Origin: Nannobrachium achirus
Taxonomy: Eukaryota; Chordata; Actinopteri; Myctophiformes; Myctophidae
Reading direction: 5' to 3'
Length of the DNA stretch: 64,000 nt
Assembly: GCA_963921795.1 (NCBI GenBank)
Contig: OY997649.1
Coordinates: 59,236,598-59,300,597 of the forward strand
Position numbers and translations under genes: made by a program
The notes under the pieces: generated by a model
The model's database searches: none
Told to the model about the DNA's origin: nothing
The model's input: only the letters and a program-made list of their open reading frames with translations
Shown: positions 54,627 to 64,000 of the stretch, piece after piece
Layout of the letters: the number at the start of each line of letters is the position of its first letter
Position numbering within the stretch: position 1 is the first letter of the stretch

Positions 54627-54996
54627 ACAGTGGTTCTACAACCTTTTCAGACTGCTACCCCACAATTTAATCCGATTTGAACTGGGATCGACCCCCACAC
54701 TCTGACAAGCACTTGGCATTGTAGTTGAGGCATGTACATTTAGTTTGACTCTGTACCACAGAAATATTGTGAAAATAGCAGATCTACAAGCTCACAGTGG
54801 GCTTGTAGATCGGCTATTCTCACGGCTTTTTCCCTCTTTCTTATATTTTTTTTGACAATTTGGCCAGATTTATAGTGTAGGCTGTTGATTACTTTTGATG
54901 CAGTGATGGTCTTTTTCTTTTCTTTCTTTTTTCTTTTGTTGTGGCATTAAAAAAGGTCTTAAACGTCCTTAAATTGACACTTCACTGTTATCTGGG
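54627..54996. mobile_element. Family M fragment, copy 2
   Basis: CAGTGGTTCTACAACCTTTT; core 54,770-54,825 is slightly better preserved than in copy 1 (CTACAAGC rather than CTACTAGC). Family G derivative follows at 54,999-55,219. Confidence 0.75.
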
Positions 54997-55465
54997 GACA
55001 AGGCTTTTCAAACCTTTTTGGCTCAGGGGAAACCTTGTAAATTACCTTTTCATCCACGGCACCCCTGAATTACACTGTTGATTTTTAGAATCTTACATGT
55101 AGGCTATGTCACGGAGATATATCTGTTTCCATCATCAAATTATTCTGAGGCACTCCTGGACTGCCATCACGGCACCCCAGGGTGCCCTGGGTCACCCGCT
55201 TTGCCTTTGAAAACCCCTGTTCTAGAAGCACTGGCCCTGCCGGACCCCGCCTGACCTTTGTGTCTGGTTGCTTTTTACTCTGCAGCAAGCGGTGCCCATA
55301 GCAACACCTGGCTGTGAGGCTGCAATACAAAGAGCCTATGAATCCTCTGAATCCAGCCGTGGTTACCAGTCTCAACATTTGACTACTAACACAGGGCCAT
55401 GTTAGTTAAAACTTCATCAGAGATGTTTTCTTTCCTGATACTGATTAAGATTGATAATTAACGAG

Positions 55466-56000
55466 CAGGGGTGTCACAAGGGGAGAGGGGGGGGGGGATT
55501 GAGTTACTAGGGCCCAAGGTGAAGGGGCCTTAATTATTCTATGCTTTAACTTGAAAAATAACAGATATACAAGCTCACAGCGCGGCACCGAGTGCTGCGC
55601 TGCCAGCTTGTAGATCTGCTATTTTTGAAAAGTTGTGAAAATGTATGCAAATCTTTGAATATATGTATTTTTTAAGCGAACGTTTGTAACTCAAATTTTG
55701 CTTCAGGGGGGTCCCTGGAACTAAATATTTTTAGATGGGGGTCCACACCAAATACACATCATTTTGGGGGTCCTTGACATGAAAAGGTTTGAGCACCACT
55801 GACATAGAAACATACTGTAGGTTTTTCACAAAACCTTGTATTTGAAATATTCAAAGACTTGCACACATTTTCACGATTTTTAAGAATAGCAGATCTACAA
55901 GCTCGCAGCGTGGCACTCGGTGCCGTGCTATGAGCTTGTATATCTGCTATTTTTCAATAGTTAAAGTACCTAGGGCCCAGAATTTGGTGTGACACCCCTG
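55466..56000. mobile_element. Family B hAT-like MITE, only in copy 2
   Basis: CAGGGGTGTCACAAGG to GGTGTGACACCCCTG. Cores at 55,551-55,627 and 55,884-55,955 with GATATAC outer and GATCTAC inner arms. Copy 1 at about 36,138-36,150 (GATTGATACCGAGTACCG) is the empty site; flanks are decayed. Confidence 0.85.
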
Positions 56001-56125
56001 ATACAGAGTACCGATCCGATACCAGTGTGTCATTTAAAAACAATTTTGGACATTGCTTCTCAAGATGGGGTTCAGGGACCCCTCAGCGTTCCTTGAGGGG
56101 GTTACAAATGGACCGTCACAGGCCT

Positions 56126-56181
56126 GTAACTCTGAGAGTGTACAAATGGAACCAAATGGACCTGTACACTCTCAGAGTTAC
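56126..56181. repeat. Family H hairpin, copy 2
   Basis: GTAACTCTGAGAGTGTAC ... GTACACTCTCAGAGTTAC; arms are now perfect, unlike the copy-1 version. Confidence 0.85.
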
Positions 56182-56646
56182 GGTGGTCCTTGAAATAAAA
56201 ATACGTTTGAGGGACCAATGATCTAGGAATAAATACAGTACATAATGATCTAGGAATAAATACAGTACATTTTCCACTAACAATTGTTTTAAATGCTGTT
56301 ATGAGTTCAGATTGGCATAGTGTCATGCTCATTGATACCAGCATTTTAGGCAGTAACGGCAGCTTTTACGATACTGGTATTGATATCGGAAGAACTCTAG
56401 TTGATGCCCATCAGGGAATTCAGGAGTGGTATAGGAGAAACAGTGAGAGTGGAGACACATGGAGAGGATACAGGTAAAAGCAGAGAAATCATATAAAATG
56501 AATAGACTTAAAGAGTCTTACACTAGACATCTGCTCTGGGTCCGATTGAGTTGACAACTCACTGTTGTGGGACACATTTTTATGGGTCATAAGTAAATAT
56601 TCTTAAACTCTTGGTTACCTACATTTTGTTTTAAACTATTAACTAA

Positions 56647-57055
56647 GGGGGCACGGTGGCACAGTTGTTAGCGCTGTCACCTCACAGCTAGAAAGTTCTG
56701 GGTTAGATACCCGCCGGGGGACGCTGTGGGCGTGTTCCCTCCTCCGCGTCATCAGCGCCCACACCCTATGTGCGGTTGGCGAAAAGGCCTTTCTGTGTGG
56801 TCACAAAAACATGCAGTAATCCTGGTCTCTATAATGCCTCCCCCGGGGTGCCTGATGGAGGGGAAAGGAACTGGTTGGAATAACGTGTTCCCCCTGTCAG
56901 GTGAAAAGAAACAACTTGGATTACTCATGCATAGGAAGCATGAGGTCAGTCCGTTGTCTCCCCAGGTGCGGCAGAGGGAGAGCAGAGCCCAGGATTACAG
57001 TTTAGGCAACTGGCACTGGGTGAAAAAACTGGTTACAAAATCGTGGGATAAAAAT
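56647..57055 (+). mobile_element. tRNA-derived V-SINE-like element, copy 2
   Basis: Counterpart of 36,793-37,250 with a decayed B box (GGTTAGATACC) and a deletion near 56,800. Confidence 0.82.
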
Positions 57056-57569
57056 GTTAATTGAATACAATTATTAATATTAATATTGAATATATATTTA
57101 AAAATAATTTCAAAAAGAATTCATCGCATTTCTCTTTTGGGTCTCGAGCTAAAATGTTGTGAACCAGTTAGTTAACATGTACGTACAGTACTTTCTTTCA
57201 ATACATATTGGATAAAAAATTTCCAATATGTCACCAGTGCTATATCATATACAGTACATGAATATGCATCTCATCGCCAGTGAATATATGAATGGCTATA
57301 TACAGAATATCAACAGTGAACATAAGACTGATATGCTGCTATGTACAGTGTCAAATGGCCTTCAGCAATGATGGATAATACACAGTAGGCCTATATGTAC
57401 AATCTTACACTGATGATCACTTGCCACTCTTACATATTTCCAGCACAAGATACTCTGAAAAGCCAACACACATTTACAGATGGAAAGGTGTGTGTATGTG
57501 TATGTGCGACCATGCGTGTGTGAGACTGACTGTGTTTGTGTGAAAACAAGAATTGTTCTACTATGTGCT

Positions 57570-57990
57570 CTTGTCTTGTTTTCCTTGTGGCATCAGTGGC
57601 ACTTAGCACGGCGCGTCTTCAATGCCACGCGTGGTGGTGACGTCTAATGGGCTTTTAAGAGCGTAGCAAAGGGGACTATTTGTGTACCATCAGCGGAGCC
57701 CTGTGATCCCTATGTGACAACAGCATTTTAAACCTGCTCCCGAGCGCCGTTCTACGGTGACTACACCCGGAGAGCAGGCGTCTTTTCCCCAGGGGAGCGA
57801 TGTGTGCTTCCCAGATCATACAGCTCAACTTCTCTCTCACTTTCCAACTCGGGTGTCTTGTTTTCAGCGACAGACTGAAAAAGAAAAAAAAAAAAGACAC
57901 TTGATTTCTCCACTCACTTTTTTTCCTCCCCCCTGAGCTGGAAAACGTACACGTTTGTGAGGGGGGAAACGACGGAACAAGACTAAACAT
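57570..57990. promoter_or_regulatory. Candidate conserved block, copy 2
   Basis: Counterpart of 37,720-38,157, with a handful of substitutions by eye. Confidence 0.3.
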
Positions 57991-58232
57991 GGGCGTTTTC
58001 GACATTTCTTTGCAGAAGAGAGTGAAAGTTTTTTTTTTTGTATTTGTCGCTCGTGGTGATGTTTGCATATTCCCCAGAGAAGTCCCTGTTTAAAAGTCAT
58101 ACTTATTATTATTATTATTTTTTATCTCCTGAATTGAACCTGTGTTCTTCTCTCGTTGGCTGGCAGCAGGTGCTTGTGCCTATTGCCTAAACACGCATAA
58201 AGAATGCCAACCCCCCTAAGTGCACATTTTAA

Positions 58233-58862
58233 CTCTTTGAGTGCCACCCTAGTCACCACTAGAGGGCGCCCAGTGGCCATAGAAAAGCCCATAGAGATAT
58301 GCTGGTATATGCAGAAGCCCTGCAGCCATGACTTGCCTGAACACTTTCCTTTGTGCATGTACAGGAAGAGGATGAAGTTAGCTTGAAGTTAGCTATTGGC
58401 TACCAAGCATTTTAGAAGCCTTATTTTCGTCAACTTAGCCATGATTAAACCTTGCACACCTCATGCATGGGAAAAAAACAGAGAAGAATGAGCTCTAAAA
58501 AATCCAATGCAATCCTGGATTGCATTGGAGTGGATTTGTGCAGTTTGTTCACAGCTTTCAAACAAAAAAATCCGATTGGAAATCCGTTCAGGCATTCTTG
58601 AGATAATCGCCATTATGTTTTACATGTTATGTAAACAAACATGGCTGCCCTGTATGTTAGATGGGGTTGTATGGGGGTGGAACATGCAAAATCGCGATTG
58701 AAAGCATGTTCACTAGATTTGATGGGGTCCAAAAAAAAAAAAAAAAAATTCAAAACATTTTTTTTCAATTTTTTTTTTTTTTTTAAAGCCGAACTAGTTC
58801 GGGATCGGCACTCTGCGATACGCTAATAAAGCCGAACTAGTTCGGGATTGGCACTCAATGAG
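58233..58862. mobile_element. TTAA-type MITE (family S) with CTCF-like motif, only in copy 2
   Basis: CTCTTTGAGTGCCA to TGGCACTCAATGAG between TTAA 58,229-58,232 and 58,863-58,866. The empty site is copy 1 38,395-38,398 (CATTTTAATTGC). CCACTAGAGGGCGCC at 58,256-58,270. A poly-A/poly-T pair at 58,731-58,785 precedes CCGAACTAGTTCGGG repeats. Confidence 0.93.
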
Positions 58863-58966
58863 TTAATTGCTTTAGTTAAATCCATTTAAGTTAAGTTTTA
58901 ATTTACATACCATTCAGATATTACTGAGGCCTAAGGATCCATAAATCACTGTGCTGGCCACATCTA

Positions 58967-59941
58967 CACTCTTAAAATTGTTGGGTCAAAAACAACCCAA
59001 GTTGGTTATTTATGTAACCCAACACGTAACACTGTTTTGGACCAGCCCAACATGGGTTATTGCAGACCAACAGGGTTGGGTTAAGGCTGTGACCCAGCAT
59101 GTTGGGTTGGGATTGTACAACCAAGTAATGGGTTAAAAGTGACTTTGCTGTTGGGTTAATGTGATACTGCTGATGGGTTGGAATCTAACACCCCAAAATG
59201 GCTTAAAAGTGACCTTGTTGTTGGGATTGTATGCTCATTCACATTAAATCTATTCATTTTTTTTACAACATTTTATCAATGACATTTTTCATGCTTAATC
59301 TACTCAAGGAAGAATGCATGCGGAGTAAATGGCAATATATCACAACTTTGAACACAACAGATTATGTGGTGCTTCACAGTAAAAGAACAGCAAACCTGTT
59401 TGTATTTGTCAGTCTGGACCATCTTAGTCATGGTTTCTGTTTCTGTAAGCAACTATGTTTTTTTATATATTTTTAATTAGGGATTATGACTGGGCTACAT
59501 CCACTGCGATCATCTACAATACAATGTTGTTTTCTCTATCTAAAACCATAAAATAATGGAAAAATTTGTAAAAAATATCTGTATGGGAGCACAGTTGCAT
59601 GCTGGGTAACTGCCCACCCACTTAGTTTAACCCAATAGTGGTGCAATTCACAAACCAATGTGTTGATAGACAGAGAGGGCGGGTCTATTTTAACCCAAGT
59701 TGGTGCAATGCAGTGAACCATGTGTTGGGTAAACTCGAATTCAAAAGCCTATACCAACACTTGGGTTATGAACTCAATGCATTTTATCTGCTGATGTGGG
59801 CGGGCCATCCATAGCCCAACAGATGGTTTACTAATTTTAAGTATTTTTAATCCAATGTTTGGTCAAACTGACCCAACCTTTGACCCAACAGTGTCAACCC
59901 AGCAAAAGGGTTGAACATTTGACCCAACATTTTTAAGAGTG
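58967..59941. mobile_element. Tc1/mariner-like MITE, only in copy 2
   Basis: CACTCTTAAAATTGTTGGG to CCCAACATTTTTAAGAGTG with TA at 58,965-58,966 and 59,942-59,943. Copy 1 (about 38,496, CACACCTAGGCTACGG) has one TA. The interior is dense in TTGGGTT/AACCCAA in both orientations. No transposase frame. Confidence 0.9.
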
Positions 59942-60104
59942 TAGGCTATACGGTATGTTATATAGCCATTGCAATCATTAGTGTTACTTAAACTTAACTG
60001 ACTGTTGGACCCAGGGATTTGGGTACATTTTTACGCTCAGAGAGAACTTGGGATCCTCATTTCACTCTCAGATTTAAATGAACACTGAAACTTTCATTTT
60101 ATAG

Positions 60105-60302
60105 CAGGGTTCTTCAACGTTTTTCAAGCCAAGGATAGTTGAGAGAGAGATGAAGCAGGGACCCCCACTACATATTGTATGAAATTGTGTTTCAGATTAA
60201 AACTTTACCATATATTATTTCATAGTCATAAAGATTTGGCACCCCCCTGTAGTAACTCTGAGGATCCCTTAGGGGTCCCGGAACCACTGTTGAAGACCCC
60301 TG
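60105..60302. mobile_element. Family K, internally deleted, copy 2
   Basis: Both K ends remain; the core present in copy 1 is gone. Confidence 0.72.
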
Positions 60303-60944
60303 CTGTATAGGATTGCATAGACATGACCAGTTGTTCGCTGTTGTCGGTTCCTGTCCTGTATTTGGAGGGGTCTACTGTACTATTTACTGCATACAGTATT
60401 TTTACACACACAGGCACACACACAGTCTATGTGACCGAGAGCCCTGAAATATGTATACTGTAGATGTTTAAAGGCATTTTTTCTAATTACTCATCAGATT
60501 AGGGCGGTGAAACACTCATTGGGGAACATGCAAACAGGCTAGTGGACACATAGACAATAAATAGGAGAATGAGAAATTGCCAGCCGTGTGTGGGTACCGT
60601 AAGTCATTTGTCTACCTACAGTATGTTAAATACATGCTATTGTGTATGTTGAAAACAATTAGCCTTTTCGATGTGTCTATGGGGGGGTGACATATTTCTG
60701 TAGGCAGTAGGAAGAAGTTAGCATCTTCCTGGTTCCCTCAACAAAGAGCCTATGGGATGCTTGCATTGGATTTATGGTTAATGTCGAAAATAAGCCCTGT
60801 GGCATATAAAGGTTCATGGTACGGCCACGTTTTAGTTCAGCAAGATGGTCTTCAAAAATGGACACCACTTTTATGATTTGTTGAATTGTGAATTCAATCG
60901 CCAGCCAGAAATAAGATAAAATAAAACTACACCACATTTCTGGT

Positions 60945-61320
60945 GGTGGAAAGTAAGGCCATTCACTAAAGAACTTTACAATTTTGAGGTGTTTTTACTT
61001 TACTTGAGTAAAGTTTTTTTTAATACTATTGTATTCTTTACTCCACTGCAATTAGAGAGTTTTAGTTACTTTACAACATCAGTTAATAAACCTACATTAA
61101 CCACATAAGCCCTATATTACGCCTTGGCTATTTGAATATAGCTGAGCTTGTAGATCAGCTATTTTCAAAAACAGTTGGACACACTTTTACTTTGGCACAG
61201 TAGGTATATTTTGATACCAAGAATTTTGCACTCTTCTTGGTCACTCAAATAAATAAAATGTCATGCAGTACTTTTAACTTGTATACAGAGTATTTTTATA
61301 TTGTTGTATTGTAAAAAAGA
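60945..61320. mobile_element. Family I fragment, copy 2
   Basis: TGGTGGTGGAAAGTAAGG start, I-type blocks, reduced core at 61,140-61,165 (AGCTGAGCTTGTAGATCAGC). Confidence 0.6.
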
Positions 61321-61349
61321 AATCATAAAACTTCTTCCTATACTGTACT

Positions 61350-61855
61350 TGGAGGGTGGGGTTGGGGGATGATGAGAGGGAGCGGAGCGATAGATGGAGA
61401 GAGATACCATCTCAGCTGCGATTGAGACAATATAATTATGATATGGAAATTACGCCGAGACAGGAAAGTTGAGTTGGAGGGGAGCTCATCTCGTTGAGTC
61501 TGCGCCTTTACCTCCCAATCTCCTAGCATGTATCAGTATCAATTACCCATGTACCCAAAGCAATTACCAAATAATTCATTTGCAATTCTGTTTTTCCACA
61601 ACATTATTGCCTGCTTGAAAATGAATTTGCGTGGCAGCTTGAAACGGATAAATACGTGTGATGTAGTTTGCACTCTGTTTACTCCTGCGCGAGCCAATGA
61701 TGTTGACTTTGATAGGCTATATTATATGAAGTGAGAAAGATGCAGCTAACCAGCACGGCAGCCGCGCCTTTCTTTGAACTTCGGGGAGACATTTTGGCGT
61801 GCGTGTTTGAAATGCACAAACACACTGTCCTCAACCCTCCATTGAAGTGGTTCTC
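61350..61855. promoter_or_regulatory. Candidate conserved block, copy 2
   Basis: Counterpart of 40,200-40,720; very few differences. Confidence 0.4.
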
Positions 61856-61941
61856 AACCTGTGGGCTGAGGATATTGCAAGTGGGCCTTGCAAATAATAG
61901 GCAGATGCTGGCAGGTCATTTGTACCCATGGCATCCTATAG

Positions 61942-62399
61942 CAGGGGTTTTCAAAGTGGGTGACGGGGCAGTCCAGGGGTGCCGCGACGGCAGTCCAGGG
62001 GTGCCGCGAGATCATTTGATAATATTTGGAATTTATTTGGACACTTGAAAAAATATTTAGTATCATTTTAAACTTGAAGTACAAGTTATTTTCAGTCAGT
62101 TCTAATCAAAATGGCTATTATCTCAACGTTTTCCTCGCAACATAATCACTAAAATTAAAATATCGTCACTGTCGGGCAGAAACCTCTGTCGCACAAAACT
62201 AGTGAAAACAGCCGATCTACAAGCCGAGAGGTGTTCTGTGCTTGTAGATCTGCTGTTTTCACTAGTTTAGTACATTTTATAGATAGTTTAGTACATCTTG
62301 TAGATCTGCTGTTTTCACTAGTTTAGTACATTTTATAGATGATAAATACAAAACGAACCATTTTGAACATACAAGGTTTCCACCCGACAACGATGATAT
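61942..62399. mobile_element. Family G with nested L, copy 2, right end lost
   Basis: CAGGGGTTTTCAAAGTGGG start; a repeated GGCAGTCCAGGGGTGCCG; family L 62,161-62,399 with core 62,203-62,262 and a local duplication of CTGCTGTTTTCACTAG (62,256 and 62,306). Confidence 0.78.
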
Positions 62400-62404
62400 G
62401 CTAT

Positions 62405-62652
62405 AAATACTAGCCCAGAAAAATCAATGACCATACATGAAGCTAGTTAGCATTTGTTTTTGTTTTTAGGTTTTTTAGAACTTTGATTATATTGTGTTTC
62501 TTCTAGATAGATATCCATTTGCATTTGTTATATTGTTGATGATGTACTGACATATTATCCTGTTTATTATTGTGATGTTATCTGCTTATTGTAAATCGCT
62601 TTGGATTAAAAGCGTCTGCTAAATGCCTAAACTGTAAACTGTAAACTGTAGA
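62405..62652 (+). mobile_element. SINE/LINE 3' segment, only in copy 2
   Basis: AT-rich segment ending GTAAATCGCTTTGGATTAAA, GCGTCTGCTAAATGCC and an (AACTGTA)n tail. It replaces the family-G right end found in copy 1. Confidence 0.6.
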
Positions 62653-62872
62653 CTGAGGATATGTTCTTGGTTTACCTATGATCCTAGATTACTATTTCTA
62701 TGCATTTGATGTATTACCTCGTGTTTTTCCTTGCTTACTGTAAATCGCTCTGGATTAAGAGCATCTGCTAAATGCCTGAATTGTAAATTGGCAAAACGCA
62801 TATATTTTATAGATAATATAACATGTAGCCATGTATGATATGTACTGTATGTATTGTGTATGTAGGGATGGG

Positions 62873-63110
62873 ACGATATGAAAATTTCATATCACAATTA
62901 TTGTGACAAAAGAAATCGCGATTTACGATATTATCGCGAAAATCAATATCCATTATCCTGGGGCGGAACATTTGCCAAACAATAGCCGATCTACCAGCTC
63001 GCGACGCGTTGTGAGCTTGTAGATCGGCTATTTTTTGGCAAAGACATTTGATAGAGATTGAACAAAAAGATTGTATCAAGTACGTATATTATTATACCGT
63101 AAGTACCTTT
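62873..63110. mobile_element. Family D left half, copy 2
   Basis: Counterpart of 42,372-42,610; core 62,981-63,035. Confidence 0.8.
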
Positions 63111-63531
63111 TACCTTTTTTTTGTACCTTTTTACGCTTACCTCCCTAATCGGGAGATAAGTAACCGTCAGGTCGCATACACAAACTTTAGAAGGCAATGG
63201 CAGCCAATCAGGAGGGTGACGGCCTTTAAGTAAAAGTATCAATACTGCATTGTTGGCTTCTGTAGAAATATATACTCTGTTACAAGTACAAGTCCCACAT
63301 TCAAAATGCACTTTGATAAAAGTATCGACATCAAAATATACTTTAAAAAAAGTCCATTTCACAAGTTAAAAATGTATAAACAATCTTTTGAAAATAGCCA
63401 AACCTGTATTGTGAGCTTGTAGATCTTCTATTTTCAAATGGCTGAAATATACTGTATATGGGGCTGAAATGGTTAGTGTGTTTTATAATATCTAAATCTA
63501 CAAAGTAACTCTCTCTCTCTCTCGCACACGT

Positions 63532-63812
<281 letters not shown>

Positions 63813-63819
63813 AGACACG

Positions 63820-63949
63820 CGCGCGCAGAGTGAATCTGCCATTTAATAATTATGAGGCGTAAAATCCTTGCCGTCGGCGAGCATACTGAAGGATGTAATT
63901 ATGACCCCTTTCAGAGTGAGCCCACGCTCGGTGGCAATGCCTACATTTC

Positions 63950-63958
<9 letters not shown>
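63820..63958. promoter_or_regulatory. Candidate conserved element, copy 2
   Basis: Identical to 43,202-43,340. Followed by (GA)n to the window end. Confidence 0.45.
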
Positions 63959-63999
<41 letters not shown>

Positions 64000-64000
64000 G

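Noticed and set aside
59034..59940. Interstitial telomeric repeat
   Set aside because: TTGGGTT motifs are irregular, in both orientations and inside a TIR-bounded element; there is no TTAGGG array.

Overview
The window looks like a gene-poor stretch of a ray-finned (teleost) fish genome. The evidence is many long CA/GT and GA/CT microsatellites, fish-type tRNA-derived SINEs, L2-like LINE tails, a high density of short non-autonomous DNA transposons (hAT-, TTAA/piggyBac-, Harbinger- and Tc1-like MITEs), and no host protein-coding exon, rRNA or functional tRNA that I can support. The only coding sequence I recognise is the C-terminal part of a LINE reverse-transcriptase protein, dead and 5'-truncated, at about 35.4-35.9 kb. 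Nearly every other long open frame lies in a microsatellite or a transposon.

Layout. 0-20 kb is a patchwork of nested MITEs: families labelled here B, C/A, D, E, H, I, K, L, M, plus several TTAA elements. Many have their 8-bp or TTAA target duplications still visible. 20-33 kb holds a 1.04-kb hAT-like element, two Harbinger-like MITEs, a possible conserved non-coding block near 22.1-22.4 kb, a 660-bp fold-back element inside a SINE, and a cluster of CArG-box-like motifs at 31.65-32.2 kb. 33.4-43.4 kb is repeated, in the same orientation and at high identity, at 53.8-64.0 kb, directly after a gap of exactly 200 N (53,583-53,782). Each copy carries insertions the other lacks, so the pair is either a tandem segmental duplication or two haplotypes left in series by the assembler. 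43.4-53.5 kb is again MITE-rich.

The most unusual feature is a palindromic core hairpin that recurs about 50 times. It is built on the arm AAAATAGCAGATCTACAAGC followed by a GC-rich apex, and it sits inside at least eight repeat families whose terminal repeats are unrelated (hAT-like, TTAA-type, and others). The arms next to TAG(C/A)(C/A)GATCTACAAGC stay the same, while the outer flanks and the apex change by family. Several core-bearing insertions are flanked by long direct duplications of host sequence (22 to about 180 bp), far longer than the usual 8-bp, TTAA or TA target duplications. I regard this dispersed hairpin as the best candidate for something undescribed.

Other points: a TTAA-type MITE that carries a CTCF-like motif and is present in only one of the two duplicated copies; several AT-rich, homeodomain-site-rich blocks that read like vertebrate conserved non-coding elements, one of them identical over about 139 bp between the two copies; and a microsatellite-bearing mobile family. 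Repeat-family letters are my own labels. All assignments come from reading the sequence; no database was searched.
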